A stretch of 62,673 nucleotides of DNA from Bacteroidota bacterium (GCA_029558435.1 JAKQEZ010000075.1:1-62673), one strand, 5' to 3'. Positions 7,498 through 16,196 are shown, counted from the stretch's first letter. The notes: generated from the letters alone by a model not told the origin. Program-made: numbers and translations.

Positions 7498-7627
7498 ATC
7501 TGAAAGACGAAATAAAATCGTCAAAGGTCTTGAGAAAGCTTATGAGAAAATGCTTGAATTCAAGAAAAAAAATAATAGTGAAATTGCTGTAATTAAAAAG
7601 AATAAAATTGTACGAATCAAACCGTAA
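7481..7627 (+). CDS. small basic protein overlapping the zeta-like gene (possible partner)
   Basis: A 48-residue ORF from ATG at 7481 to TAA at 7625-7627, overlapping the kinase gene by 17 bases. It begins MTKEAKSERRNKIVKGL and ends AVIKKNKIVRIKP. It is lysine/arginine-rich with a likely amphipathic helix (NKIVKGLEKAYEKMLEFKKK). Overlap and shared direction argue for translational coupling with the kinase. An antitoxin or accessory role is inferred from position only. I do not recognise a family, and short A-rich ORFs can occur by chance. Confidence 0.55.
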   Translation: MTKEAKSERRNKIVKGLEKAYEKMLEFKKKNNSEIAVIKKNKIVRIKP

Positions 7628-7650
7628 ATTGTACAGCAGCTAACAACAGT

Positions 7651-7657
7651 CCTAGTA
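7651..7657 (+). repeat. right copy of 7-bp direct repeat CCTAGTA
   Basis: Second copy of the repeat at 6854-6860, 797 bases apart start to start. The minus-strand TAG that truncates the N-terminal remnant lies inside it. Confidence 0.45.
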
Positions 7658-7753
7658 CAAAAAGTATTCAAATCTTCGTCCTTTTTTAAATCTCGGTTTT
7701 TCGTGCAAGGTTTCAATTTTGGCATTTAAGGCGCTTTTCACATAACTATACAT
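7652..7753 (-). pseudogene. N-terminal remnant of the gene after umuC (probably the SRAP gene)
   Basis: An ATG at 7751-7753 overlaps the umuC stop (7746-7748) as ATGTATAG, a typical coupled start. The frame runs 33 codons ([16 protein letters not shown], then KPRFKKGRRFEYFLY) and stops at TAG inside CCTAGTA. SRAP proteins start with Met-Cys, and here codon 2 is TAT (Tyr), one transition from TGT (Cys). With the C-terminal SRAP remnant at 6702-6854 on the same strand, the simplest reading is one operon gene whose middle has been lost around the zeta cassette. The match of this N-terminal part to SRAP is weak. Confidence 0.45.
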
Positions 7754-9008
7754 TTATGGTGATAATATCGGTTAACTTGGTTGTATAACGCGGTGAGAGC
7801 TGTTGTTGTTTCATTTTCCACACTCTTTTTTGATCTTGCGAAGCCAACCGTATTTTTTGTTGCCCATAAGTGGTGTTGATTTTGTCAACGACTTGCATGA
7901 GTGGAATATGGCGCTCGTTTCTACGTTCAAATAACGTGGTTTGTAACAGTGTTTCGGGTGTTAAATCCTGCACAATTACACCAGCTTTTTTGTAGCGATA
8001 CCCAGGTTTAAAAATGCGTTGTAAAGCTTGGGTTGCAAACGTTGCTAATTCTATGCTGGAATTGGTTGGGAAGGGAAGTTGAAGCACAATGTTGCGGCTG
8101 TATTGTGGTAAATCTTTGCGGTGTCCGTTGGTGTGGATAAATACTAAGAGTGCGTTGCAACACGATTGTTGTTGTCGCAATTTCTCGGCACAGGCAACCG
8201 CAAAAGTTGTAATTCGTTCTTTTAATTGGTTGAATTCGGTATAATTGGTTTCAAAGCTGCGAGTGGTGGCAATGCTTTTTTTAGGTTGCACTTCTTCCAG
8301 GTTGAACGTGGGAATGCCTTGCAAATCGTGTTTGAGGCGCAAACCAACAATAGCCATTGTTTTTCTGACCCAACTATCGGGGAGTTGCGTAAAATCATAG
8401 GCGCTTGTTACCTGTTGTGCAATAAGGCGTTTAGCGTGCTGTCGACCAATGCCCCAAACATCTTCAATTTTCAACCATTTCAACGCTTTGATGCGTTTTT
8501 CCTCGCTGTCTATAACATAAACGCCATTGGTGCGCTCTGGAAATTTTTTCGCAATTCGGTTGGCAGCTTTAGCAAGTGCTTTGGTGGGGGCAATGCCAAC
8601 ACTGATGGGGATTCCTGTCCATTTACCAACTTTTTTTCGCATGTTCAACCCGTAATCGTTGAGGTTGAAATACGTATCAAATCCGTGCAATTTCAAAAAA
8701 CATTCATCGATGCTGTAAATTTCCATTTCGGGTGAGTAATCGGAGAGAATGGTCATCACGCGGTTTGACATGTCGCCATACAACGCAAAATTGGTAGAAA
8801 AAACGTGCACATGGTGATGCTTAAACATGTTTTCGTATTCAAATGCGGCGGCTCCCATCGGAATACCAAGTGCTTTTGCTTCGTTGCTTCGGGCAATAAC
8901 ACAGCCGTCGTTGTTCGATAAAACAACAATGGGTTTTCCGTTCAAATCAGGTCGAAAAACACGTTCGCACGAAGCGTAAAAATTATTGCAGTCAATCAGA
9001 GCAAACAT
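7746..9008 (-). CDS. umuC: DNA polymerase V catalytic subunit (Y-family)
   Basis: A 420-residue translesion DNA polymerase. The palm opens with [17 protein letters not shown] (catalytic Asp6), followed by [14 protein letters not shown]. The catalytic pair Asp101-Glu102 lies in YSIDECFL. Then come the helix-hairpin-helix region ([13 protein letters not shown]) and the little finger. The N-terminus and length match UmuC rather than DinB. It starts one base after umuD ends, an error-prone repair operon. UmuC binds processed UmuD and copies past DNA lesions during the SOS response. No disruption is seen, in contrast to the next gene downstream. Confidence 0.95.
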   Translation of the reverse strand: MFALIDCNNFYASCERVFRPDLNGKPIVVLSNNDGCVIARSNEAKALGIPMGAAAFEYENMFKHHHVHVFSTNFALYGDMSNRVMTILSDYSPEMEIYSIDECFLKLHGFDTYFNLNDYGLNMRKKVGKWTGIPISVGIAPTKALAKAANRIAKKFPERTNGVYVIDSEEKRIKALKWLKIEDVWGIGRQHAKRLIAQQVTSAYDFTQLPDSWVRKTMAIVGLRLKHDLQGIPTFNLEEVQPKKSIATTRSFETNYTEFNQLKERITTFAVACAEKLRQQQSCCNALLVFIHTNGHRKDLPQYSRNIVLQLPFPTNSSIELATFATQALQRIFKPGYRYKKAGVIVQDLTPETLLQTTLFERRNERHIPLMQVVDKINTTYGQQKIRLASQDQKRVWKMKQQQLSPRYTTKLTDIITINV

Positions 9009-9009
9009 A

Positions 9010-9459
9010 TCAAAGGTCTTTTATAACATGGGTAACAATTCCCCAAATCAGAAAATTTGTGTCTTCGGTAATGCGAATGGGTTGGTAATTTTCGTTTTCG
9101 GGAACGAGCCAAAGTTCATTTTTTGCAAGGCGAATGCGTTTTGCGGTAAATTCTCCATCGATGTAGCACACCGCTATTTTTCCATTGGCAGGCTCCAAAC
9201 TCCGATCGATGATTAACAAGTCGCCATCACCAATGCCCGCATTTTTGAGCGATACCCCTTTAACACGTCCATAAAAAGTGGCTGTAGGATGTTTGATGAG
9301 GTGCTTGTTTAAATCAATGGTGAGGTCAATAAAATCCAATGCAGGAGAGGGGAACCCGGCGCTAATTCCGTCAGACACATAGGGCAAATGCAGTCGTGTT
9401 GCCGTATTTGCGTTAAACAATTCAACCACAGAGTGGGGATGCGATTCTAAAAAAGCCAT
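9010..9459 (-). CDS. umuD: UmuD-type LexA-like S24 peptidase
   Basis: A 149-residue self-cleaving subunit of DNA polymerase V. The cleavage site Ala34-Gly35 in [10 protein letters not shown] resembles the E. coli UmuD site. The catalytic dyad is Ser70 ([11 protein letters not shown]) and Lys107 (GEFTAKRI). Both spacings, 36 residues from cleavage site to Ser and 37 from Ser to Lys, equal those of E. coli UmuD. There is no DNA-binding domain, so it is not a LexA repressor. First gene of the umuDC operon. The leader carries a short palindrome, listed separately. Confidence 0.93.
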   Translation of the reverse strand: MAFLESHPHSVVELFNANTATRLHLPYVSDGISAGFPSPALDFIDLTIDLNKHLIKHPTATFYGRVKGVSLKNAGIGDGDLLIIDRSLEPANGKIAVCYIDGEFTAKRIRLAKNELWLVPENENYQPIRITEDTNFLIWGIVTHVIKDL

Positions 9460-9506
9460 TATAAATCAATTAATTGATGACACGTTTGAGCACAGCATCC
9501 TAAATG

Positions 9507-9515
9507 GTACTGTAC
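9507..9515. promoter_or_regulatory. short palindrome GTACTGTAC upstream of umuD
   Basis: GTAC-T-GTAC lies about 48 bases upstream of the umuD start and downstream of its candidate -7 element. It could be an operator for an SOS repressor. No LexA binding rule is known to me for this group, so this is a guess. Confidence 0.3.
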
Positions 9516-9556
9516 TTCTTTGTTTATTATCGCTTAATTGAAATTGTTGGGAAGCA

Positions 9557-9564
9557 CAAATATA
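9557..9564 (-). promoter_or_regulatory. candidate -7 element (TATATTTG, minus strand) for umuDC
   Basis: CAAATATA on the plus strand; the leader to the umuD ATG (9459) would be about 90 bases. Confidence 0.5.
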
Positions 9565-9696
9565 CGAAAAAGGAATGGAGAAAATAACTGATTGGTATAA
9601 AAACAAGAAGAGAATGATTGTTTTAAATCGGCAAATACCCCACAATTCATTGTTTAAAAATAAAAAAATGGTCAACTGTAAACTCAAAAAAATAGT

Positions 9697-9704
9697 TAAC
9701 TTTG
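9697..9704 (+). promoter_or_regulatory. candidate -7 element (TAACTTTG) for purL
   Basis: Matches TAnnTTTG and lies 17 bases before the ATG at 9722. It supports that start over an in-frame upstream start at 9575. Confidence 0.65.
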
Positions 9705-9721
9705 TAACTCGTTTTAAAATT

Positions 9722-11956
9722 ATGGAAAAAACATCACAACAAATAGCAACAGTAGAGCAGGCGGTAGAATTAGGATTGCGCCAAGACGAATTTGAAATGA
9801 TCAAAGAGATTTTAGGAAGAACACCTAATTTCACAGAAACAGCAATTTATTCTGTTATGTGGTCTGAACACTGTTCGTATAAAAACTCTATTCTTTGGTT
9901 GAAAAAACTACCAAAAGATGGTCCACACATGTTGGTAAAAGCCGGTGAGGAAAATGCTGGATTAGTAGATATCGGTGGTGGTTTGGGTTGTGCATTTAAA
10001 ATAGAATCACACAATCACCCAAGTGCTTTGGAACCTTATCAAGGTGCTGCAACAGGTGTTGGTGGTATCAACCGAGATATTTTTACAATGGGTGCGCGCC
10101 CAGTTGCACAATTAAACTCATTGCGTTTTGGAAACATTGACAGAGACCGCACAAAATGGTTGGTTAGAGGTGTTGTAAAAGGTATTGGCGATTATGGAAA
10201 TGCTTTTGGTATTCCAACTGTAGGAGGTGAAGTGTTTTTTGATGATTCGTATAACACCAATCCGTTAGTAAATGCATTCTCTGCAGGTATTTTGGATTCT
10301 AAAAAAATCATTTCTGCAAAAGCAAAAGGACCGGGTAACCCTGTGTTTATTGTTGGTTCTGCAACAGGAAAAGACGGAATTGCGGGGGCAGCATTTGCTT
10401 CTAAAGATATTACAGAAGAATCGGCACAAGATTTACCTTCTGTTCAAGTTGGTGACCCATTCATGGAGAAATTGTTGTTGGAAGCAACTATGGAATTGGC
10501 TAATACCGATGCAATTGTGGGGATGCAAGACATGGGAGCAGCAGGTATTACTTGTTCAACATGTGAAATGAGTGCTGGAGGTGGTGTTGGTATGGAAATC
10601 CATTTGGATAAAGTGCCTACGCGCCAAGATAACATGTTGCCATACGAAATCTTGTTGTCAGAATCACAAGAGCGTATGTTGGTGGTTGTGCACAAAGGAA
10701 AAGAACAAGTAGTAAAAGATATTTTTGATAAGTGGGATTTGCACGCCGAAGAAATTGGGGTGGTTACAGATACTGGTAGAATTCGTTACTACATGCACGG
10801 TGAATTGGTAGGAGATGTTCCTGCAGAATCATTGGTGTTGGGTGGTGGAGCGCCGCAATACGAGCGTGAGTATAAAGAACCTGCTTATTACCAAGAATAC
10901 AAAAAATTCAACATTGATTCGGTAAAAGAGCCAGAAAACTTAAAAGAAGTTGCCGATTTCTTGTTGCAACATCCAAACATTTGTTCAAAACGTTGGGTGT
11001 ATGAACAATACGATTCAATGGTTGGAACAAAAAATATGACAACCAATCGTCCTTCGGATGCAGGTGTAGTAAATATTAAAGGAACCGACAAAGCACTTGC
11101 AATGGTGGTGGATTGTAATTCACGCTATGTAAAAGCTGATCCTGAAGTAGGTACGATGATTGCCGTTTCAGAATCTGCAAGAAACGTAGTTTGTTCGGGT
11201 GGTGTGCCAAGTGCAATTACCAACTGTTTGAACTTTGGAAATCCATACAACCCAGAGTCTTACTGGCAATTTGTTGGTGCAATCAAAGGAATGGCAGCTG
11301 CTTGTACTAAATTCCAAACACCGGTGACAGGTGGTAACGTTTCGTTCTACAACCAATCGGTAATTAATGGAGTAGAAGAGCCTGTTTTCCCAACACCAAC
11401 TATTGGTATGTTAGGAGTTTTGGAAGATAAAAACAAAATGATGACACTTGACTTTAAGAAAAAAGGCGACTTAATTTTCTTGTTAGGTGAATCTGTAAAC
11501 GATATCGCTTCTTCAGAATATTTGTATTCTTACCATGGTATCAAAGCTTCTCCAGCTCCATATTTTGATTTAGAAAAAGAGTTTGCAGTGCAAGAAGTTG
11601 TAAAAGATTTAATTCAAAGTGAGCTTATCAACGCAGCACACGATGTTTCGGATGGTGGTTTGTTCATCACTTTGGCAGAAATGTCTTTCCCACGTGGATT
11701 AGGATTTGACATCGAAGCAGATGGCGAAGTGCGTTTGGATGCATTCTTGTTTGGTGAAGCACAAAGTAGAGTTGTTGTTTCGGTTAGCGAGGATAAAGAA
11801 GATGAATTCATCGAGTATTTGGCTACAATTGATGTACCTTCAACATTGTTGGGTCACGTTACCAAAGGTAAAATGGTAGTGGATGGTGAACACCTTGGAT
11901 TTATCAACGAGGCGAAAGAAATGTACGACAATGCATTGGCAAATCGTTTAAAATAA
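9722..11956 (+). CDS. purL: phosphoribosylformylglycinamidine synthase subunit PurL
   Basis: A 744-residue ATP-dependent synthetase that converts FGAR to FGAM in purine biosynthesis with ammonia supplied by PurQ. It is the small-PurL type of two fused AIR-synthase-like halves. Seen in order: [25 protein letters not shown], the metal/ATP site in [35 protein letters not shown] and [17 protein letters not shown]. No glutaminase or PurS part is attached, so those should be encoded elsewhere. The start at 9722 leaves the conserved N-terminus intact. DUF4290 and murA follow at short spacing. Confidence 0.95.
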   Translation: MEKTSQQIATVEQAVELGLRQDEFEMIKEILGRTPNFTETAIYSVMWSEHCSYKNSILWLKKLPKDGPHMLVKAGEENAGLVDIGGGLGCAFKIESHNHPSALEPYQGAATGVGGINRDIFTMGARPVAQLNSLRFGNIDRDRTKWLVRGVVKGIGDYGNAFGIPTVGGEVFFDDSYNTNPLVNAFSAGILDSKKIISAKAKGPGNPVFIVGSATGKDGIAGAAFASKDITEESAQDLPSVQVGDPFMEKLLLEATMELANTDAIVGMQDMGAAGITCSTCEMSAGGGVGMEIHLDKVPTRQDNMLPYEILLSESQERMLVVVHKGKEQVVKDIFDKWDLHAEEIGVVTDTGRIRYYMHGELVGDVPAESLVLGGGAPQYEREYKEPAYYQEYKKFNIDSVKEPENLKEVADFLLQHPNICSKRWVYEQYDSMVGTKNMTTNRPSDAGVVNIKGTDKALAMVVDCNSRYVKADPEVGTMIAVSESARNVVCSGGVPSAITNCLNFGNPYNPESYWQFVGAIKGMAAACTKFQTPVTGGNVSFYNQSVINGVEEPVFPTPTIGMLGVLEDKNKMMTLDFKKKGDLIFLLGESVNDIASSEYLYSYHGIKASPAPYFDLEKEFAVQEVVKDLIQSELINAAHDVSDGGLFITLAEMSFPRGLGFDIEADGEVRLDAFLFGEAQSRVVVSVSEDKEDEFIEYLATIDVPSTLLGHVTKGKMVVDGEHLGFINEAKEMYDNALANRLK

Positions 11957-11969
11957 TTTTCTGCAATCA

Positions 11970-12602
11970 ATGGAATACAATACAACGAGAGAACAAATGT
12001 TGTTGCCGGAATACGGTAGAAACGTTCAAAATATGATTAAACACGCGATGGAAATTGAAAATCGCGAGGAACGTAATCGTGCAGCACAAGCAATCATTGA
12101 AGTGATGGGACAGTTGAACCCGCAATTGAGAGATGTGGACGATTACCGTCATAAATTGTGGACACATTTGTTTGTGATGTCTGAATTCAAATTAGATGTT
12201 GACTCGCCGTATGAAATTCCAACGCAAGAATCGTTGCAAGAAAAACCGCAATTAATGGCCTATCCAAAAAGTAAAATTCGTTATGGTCATTACGGGAAAT
12301 ATACACAGAGTATTTTAGAATCTTCTAAAGACATTGCGAATGCAGATGAAAAAGAATATTTGAAGAATACAATGTCTAATTTCATGAAGTACCAATACTT
12401 GGCCTACAACAACAATGCGGTTGAAAACCATGTGATTGCTAATCAATTAAAAGAATTGTCGAAAGGTGAATTAACATTGGATAATCCAGATGAAGAATTG
12501 GTAAGCACTAATTCGTTGTTGCGTCAAATCGGTGGGAATTCCAATAAAAACCATTCGAAAAATAAGAAAAAGAACAATAACAAGAAGAAATTTAAAAAAT
12601 AA
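11970..12602 (+). CDS. DUF4290 family protein
   Basis: A 210-residue cytosolic protein of a Bacteroidota-specific family. The N-terminal region (MEYNTTREQMLLPEYGRNVQ) and the HLFVMSEFKLDVDSPYEIP block are family hallmarks. The C-terminal 25 residues are almost only Lys and Asn, which suggests nucleic-acid or ribosome contact. It lies 13 bases after purL and 6 before murA, so it is probably cotranscribed with murA. Function unknown. Confidence 0.85.
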   Translation: MEYNTTREQMLLPEYGRNVQNMIKHAMEIENREERNRAAQAIIEVMGQLNPQLRDVDDYRHKLWTHLFVMSEFKLDVDSPYEIPTQESLQEKPQLMAYPKSKIRYGHYGKYTQSILESSKDIANADEKEYLKNTMSNFMKYQYLAYNNNAVENHVIANQLKELSKGELTLDNPDEELVSTNSLLRQIGGNSNKNHSKNKKKNNNKKKFKK

Positions 12603-12608
12603 TAGCCT

Positions 12609-13916
12609 ATGGCTTCTTTTGAAATCTACGGAGGAAAACCACTTAAAGGAGAATTAATTCCACAAGGAGCAAAAAACGAAGCATTGCAAGTTTTATGTGC
12701 ACCTTTACTAACAGCTGAAAAAGTTACCATTTCTAATATTCCAGATATTGTGGATGTCAATAAATTAATCAATTTGTTGCAAGCAATGGGTGTGAAAGTG
12801 GAAAAAGTAGAAACTGGAACGTTTATTTTTCAAGCAAAAAATATTGATTTAGACTATTTAAAGTCGGAAGATTTTAAAAACAGAGCAAGTTCTTTGCGTG
12901 GATCAATTATGATTGTTGGTCCATTGTTGGCACGTTTTGGTCAAGGATTTATCCCCAAACCAGGAGGCGATAAAATTGGTCGTCGTCGTTTAGATACCCA
13001 CTTTGAAGGGTTTGCAATGCTTGGGGCAAAGTTTAACTACGATGCAGGAGAGCATTTTTATTCGGTAGAAGCTAAAAAATTAAAAGGAACATACATTCAC
13101 TTGGACGAAGCTTCGGTAACTGGTACAGCAAACGTTGTGATGGCGGCTGTGATGGCTGAAGGAAAAACGACTATTTACAATGCTGCTTGTGAGCCTTATT
13201 TGCAACAGTTGTGTAAAATGTTAAACTTGATGGGTGCAAAAATTTCAGGAATTGGTTCCAATATGTTGCACATTGAGGGAGTGAAAGAATTGGGTGGTTG
13301 CTATCACCGTATTTTACCAGATATGATTGAAATTGGTAGTTTCATTGGATTGGCTGCCATGACAAAGTCTGAAATTACTATTAAAGATGTAAGTTGGGAC
13401 AATTTAGGAATCATTCCTAATGTTTTTAGAAAATTAGGAATTCAATTGGAGCGTAGAGGCGACGATATTTTTATTCCGGCTCAGGATATTTATGAAATTG
13501 ATACGTTTATTGATGGTTCAATTTTAACAATTGCCGATGCTCCATGGCCTGGATTTACCCCCGATTTGCTTTCCATTATTTTAGTAGTGGCAACCCAAGC
13601 CAAAGGAAGCGTGTTGATTCACCAAAAAATGTTTGAATCACGTTTGTTCTTCGTTGACAAATTAATTGACATGGGTGCTCAAATTATTCTTTGTGACCCA
13701 CACAGAGCAACAGTGATTGGGTTGGAACGCAAGCATGCTTTAAAAGGTATTTCGATGACTTCACCTGATATTCGTGCAGGAGTTTCTTTGTTAATCGCCG
13801 CTCTTTCTGCCGAAGGTAAAAGTGTCATTCACAACATTGAGCAAATAGATAGAGGGTATCAAAATATTGAATACCGATTGAATAATATCGGTGCGGATAT
13901 TCGTAGAATTGGATAA
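12609..13916 (+). CDS. murA: UDP-N-acetylglucosamine 1-carboxyvinyltransferase
   Basis: A 435-residue enzyme that transfers enolpyruvate from PEP to UDP-GlcNAc, the first committed step of peptidoglycan synthesis. The inside-out alpha/beta barrel motifs GAKNEALQ, the catalytic loop KPGGDKIGRRRLDTH, ILPDMIEIGSFI and DIRAGVSLLIAAL are present. The loop residue that is Cys115 in E. coli (GGCTIGARP) is Asp121 here (codon 12969-12971). Asp at this position is known to keep activity but prevent covalent attack by fosfomycin. Downstream of DUF4290 in an apparent operon. Confidence 0.95.
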   Translation: MASFEIYGGKPLKGELIPQGAKNEALQVLCAPLLTAEKVTISNIPDIVDVNKLINLLQAMGVKVEKVETGTFIFQAKNIDLDYLKSEDFKNRASSLRGSIMIVGPLLARFGQGFIPKPGGDKIGRRRLDTHFEGFAMLGAKFNYDAGEHFYSVEAKKLKGTYIHLDEASVTGTANVVMAAVMAEGKTTIYNAACEPYLQQLCKMLNLMGAKISGIGSNMLHIEGVKELGGCYHRILPDMIEIGSFIGLAAMTKSEITIKDVSWDNLGIIPNVFRKLGIQLERRGDDIFIPAQDIYEIDTFIDGSILTIADAPWPGFTPDLLSIILVVATQAKGSVLIHQKMFESRLFFVDKLIDMGAQIILCDPHRATVIGLERKHALKGISMTSPDIRAGVSLLIAALSAEGKSVIHNIEQIDRGYQNIEYRLNNIGADIRRIG

Positions 13917-13989
13917 TTGAAGCGTTAACAGAAAATTAAATTAGCTGTTAAATCGCTGTTAAAAAAAGAAGCTAAAACAAAATAGGTAC

Positions 13990-13997
13990 TATCTTTG
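13990..13997 (+). promoter_or_regulatory. candidate -7 element (TATCTTTG)
   Basis: Matches TAnnTTTG and is 32 bases before the ATG at 14030. Confidence 0.6.
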
Positions 13998-14029
13998 GTA
14001 GTGTAAAACTAAATTAAAAACGAAAAAAC

Positions 14030-14473
14030 ATGAAAAAGTTATTATTCTCAATTGCATTGACAGCAGTAGCTGCATTTTCTGCAAAAACAGCAGTTGCTCA
14101 AGAAGTAACAGCTGGTCCAAAAATCGAGTTCAAAAAAGACACACACGATTACGGTAATATTAAATACGGAGCAGATGGTTCTTGCTCATTTGAATTCAAA
14201 AACACAGGTAATGCACCTTTGATTATTTCAAACGCTAAAGGATCTTGTGGATGTACAGTTCCTGAATGGCCAAAAGAACCAATTAACCCAGGAAAAACAG
14301 GTGTTATCAAAGTTAAATACGACACTAAACGCCCAGGTGTAATCAACAAAAGTGTAACTATCACTTCAAATGCTGTTGATGAACCTACAAAAATCTTAAG
14401 AATTAAAGGTGAAGTTGGTCCGCGTCCAGAAAGCGCAACTCCAGTTAATACTTCAGGAGCACCAGCAAACTAA
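14030..14473 (+). CDS. DUF1573 secreted protein (first of two)
   Basis: A 147-residue exported protein. Signal peptide MKKLLFSIALTAVAAFSAKT ends near AVAQ. One DUF1573 Ig-like domain follows: DYGNIKYGADGSCSFEFKNTG, ISNAKGSCGCTVPEWPKEP, then GVIKVKYDTKRPG. The conserved CGC pair is Cys-Gly-Cys at about residues 80-82. DUF1573 domains are ASH/MSP-type beta sandwiches, abundant in Bacteroidota periplasm; the role is unknown. It has its own promoter and a terminator after it, and a shorter paralogue follows. Confidence 0.85.
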   Translation: MKKLLFSIALTAVAAFSAKTAVAQEVTAGPKIEFKKDTHDYGNIKYGADGSCSFEFKNTGNAPLIISNAKGSCGCTVPEWPKEPINPGKTGVIKVKYDTKRPGVINKSVTITSNAVDEPTKILRIKGEVGPRPESATPVNTSGAPAN

Positions 14474-14493
14474 TCAATAGATAAAATTCATAG

Positions 14494-14522
14494 AAAAGCT
14501 ATCCAATTGGGTAGCTTTTTTT
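14494..14522 (+). terminator. rho-independent terminator
   Basis: Arms AAAGCTATCC (14495-14504) and GGGTAGCTTT with an AATT loop and T run. It separates the two DUF1573 genes. Confidence 0.75.
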
Positions 14523-14536
14523 ATTATATTTACTGT

Positions 14537-14914
14537 ATGAAACAATTTTTTTTGCTGATACTTTTGTTTGTTGCCTTGCATATACAAGCTCAGCCTGTAA
14601 TGAAGGTGGACAAAGCATTACATGTTTTTCCAGATGCTAAAGAAGGAGAATTACTAACACATTATTATAAAATCACCAATGTAGGCAATCAACCTTTGTT
14701 GTTGTCGGAATATAAAGTTGCATGTTCGTGCACAAAAGTAGAACTGCCCAACAAACCTATTTTACCCCAAGAAACCTATTCGTTAAAGTTAACGTTTGAC
14801 ACGCATGCGAAGTATTATCAGCAAGATAGAACCGTGTTGCTTCAAACAAATACCAAGAAAAAAACCGAAAAGTTAAGATTTAAAGCATTTGTTATTCCGA
14901 AAGAAGAAAAATAA
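14537..14914 (+). CDS. DUF1573 secreted protein (second, shorter)
   Basis: A 125-residue exported protein. Start chosen at 14537 (MKQFFLLILLFVALHIQAQ), which gives a clean signal peptide. One DUF1573 domain with KITNVGNQPLLLSEYKVACS, CTKVELPNKPILP and LKLTFDTHAKYYQQDR. The CSC pair replaces CGC of the neighbour. Probably an old tandem duplicate of 14030-14473; the identity is low. Function unknown. Confidence 0.8.
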   Translation: MKQFFLLILLFVALHIQAQPVMKVDKALHVFPDAKEGELLTHYYKITNVGNQPLLLSEYKVACSCTKVELPNKPILPQETYSLKLTFDTHAKYYQQDRTVLLQTNTKKKTEKLRFKAFVIPKEEK

Positions 14915-14937
14915 CATGCATTTTGGGTTGGTTTTCT

Positions 14938-14945
14938 TATTTTTG
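14938..14945 (+). promoter_or_regulatory. candidate -7 element (TATTTTTG) for dapD
   Basis: Matches TAnnTTTG, 23 bases before the ATG at 14969. Confidence 0.5.
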
Positions 14946-14968
14946 CTCAAAATTTAATTCAAATTCAA

Positions 14969-15778
14969 ATGAGATCTATCATAGAAGCGGCATGGGAAAA
15001 TCGTGAGTTGTTAAACAATTCAGAAACAATACAAGCAATCAATCAAGTAATTGAAGACATCGACAAAGGCGTTTTAAGGGTTGCCGAACCATTGGAAAAT
15101 GGAGAGTGGCAAGTAAACGAGTGGGTGAAAAAAGCGGTTGTGATGTATTTTCCTATTCGTAAGATGGAAACCATTGAAGTTGGTCCGTTTGAATTTCATG
15201 ATAAAATGGCTTTGAAACGCAATTATGCCGAATTGGGTGTGCGCGTTGTGCCACATGCAATTGCGCGTTATGGTGCGTACGTTGCTCCAGGCGTTATTAT
15301 GATGCCTTCGTATGTTAACATTGGTGCTTATGTAGACTCTGGAACAATGGTTGACACGTGGGCAACAGTTGGTTCATGTGCACAAATTGGTAAAAACGTT
15401 CACTTATCGGGTGGAGTTGGAATTGGAGGTGTATTGGAACCTTTGCAAGCAGCTCCTGTAATCATTGAAGATAATGCTTTTATTGGTTCACGTTGCATAG
15501 TTGTTGAAGGCGTTCGTGTTGGTAAAGAAGCAGTGTTGGGAGCCAATGTGGTGCTTACAAAATCCACAAAAATTATTGATGTAACAGGCGATGATCCGGT
15601 TGAAATTAAAGGATACGTTCCAGAAAGAAGCGTTGTAATTCCGGGTTCTTATACCAAAAAATTTCCAGCAGGTGAATTTCAAGTGCCGTGTGCATTAATT
15701 ATCGGTAAGCGAAAAGCCTCTACAGATTTAAAAACTTCATTAAACGATGCGTTGAGAGAGCATAATGTTGCTGTTTAA
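14969..15778 (+). CDS. dapD: 2,3,4,5-tetrahydropyridine-2,6-dicarboxylate N-succinyltransferase
   Basis: A 269-residue acyltransferase of the succinylase branch of lysine/meso-diaminopimelate synthesis. N-terminal helical part, then a left-handed beta-helix of hexapeptide repeats: VRVVPHAIARYGAYVAPGVI, PSYVNIGAYVDSGTMVDTWA, GSCAQIGKNVHLSGGVGIGG. The succinyl-CoA binding segment lies near VLEPLQAAPVIIEDNAFIGS. Length and order match DapD. It works with DapA (31743-32624) to supply precursors to the peptidoglycan pathway started by MurA. Confidence 0.95.
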   Translation: MRSIIEAAWENRELLNNSETIQAINQVIEDIDKGVLRVAEPLENGEWQVNEWVKKAVVMYFPIRKMETIEVGPFEFHDKMALKRNYAELGVRVVPHAIARYGAYVAPGVIMMPSYVNIGAYVDSGTMVDTWATVGSCAQIGKNVHLSGGVGIGGVLEPLQAAPVIIEDNAFIGSRCIVVEGVRVGKEAVLGANVVLTKSTKIIDVTGDDPVEIKGYVPERSVVIPGSYTKKFPAGEFQVPCALIIGKRKASTDLKTSLNDALREHNVAV

Positions 15779-15794
15779 TGTGTAATTTGTAAGG

Positions 15795-16196
15795 TTATAA
15801 AAACGTTTTCAACCATTCCAAAGCACTTTCTTCGTCTGGAAACATTTTGGTTGGTCGTTCGGGTTTATTTATTTTAAGATAAAAGTTGGCAATAATACGT
15901 TTTGCGTCTGAGTTAACAATAAAAGCATCGGCTAAAGAGTAGGGGCAAGCTTCTTTTTTAGACCAAAATTCACGGTTGGCTTTTCCTGGTAATGCAAATT
16001 CATCAAAATTAAAAAGAAGAGGAACTTTTTTACGGTTGGTCATTTCACTCAGTTTTTCAACCATTTTCATTGCAATTGGAACACTTTCTTCCACTTCCGA
16101 AGATACGTGAATGTACATAATACCATCACTTTTATAAGATAGATAATAAGGTGCAACAGCATCTTGGACTATTATATTTGAATGGAGTGTTTGCAT
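15795..16196 (-). CDS. SpoIIAA/STAS-like protein (DUF7793 type)
   Basis: A 133-residue protein with no signal peptide. The pattern GIMYIHVSSEVEESVPIAMK, PLLFNFDEFALPGKANREFW, ADAFIVNSDAKRIIANFYLK, NKPERPTKMFPDEESALEWL fits the small SpoIIAA-like (DUF7793/STAS-SEC14) family common in Bacteroidota. STAS-fold proteins often act as phospho-switched partners of kinases or phosphatases. It sits between dapD (convergent) and a divergent histidine-kinase/response-regulator pair. A signalling link is inferred from position only. Confidence 0.6.
   Translation of the reverse strand: MQTLHSNIIVQDAVAPYYLSYKSDGIMYIHVSSEVEESVPIAMKMVEKLSEMTNRKKVPLLFNFDEFALPGKANREFWSKKEACPYSLADAFIVNSDAKRIIANFYLKINKPERPTKMFPDEESALEWLKTFL

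Noticed and set aside
7628..7665. Integron attC-like words (GCTAACAA) after the small ORF
   Set aside because: Does not fit the attC core pairs and no matching partner arm or integrase is present.
7540..7725. 61-codon minus-strand frame overlapping the small basic ORF and the umuC-proximal remnant
   Set aside because: Translation is a Leu/Phe tail from reading an A-rich gene backwards; both overlapping frames have better support.
8226..8735. 169-codon open frame on the plus strand
   Set aside because: Opposite umuC, whose motifs are clear throughout; the Phe-rich translation has no recognisable family.
9575..9721. In-frame upstream extension of purL (49 codons)
   Set aside because: A clear -7 element lies inside it at 9697-9704 and the PurL N-terminus begins at 9722.
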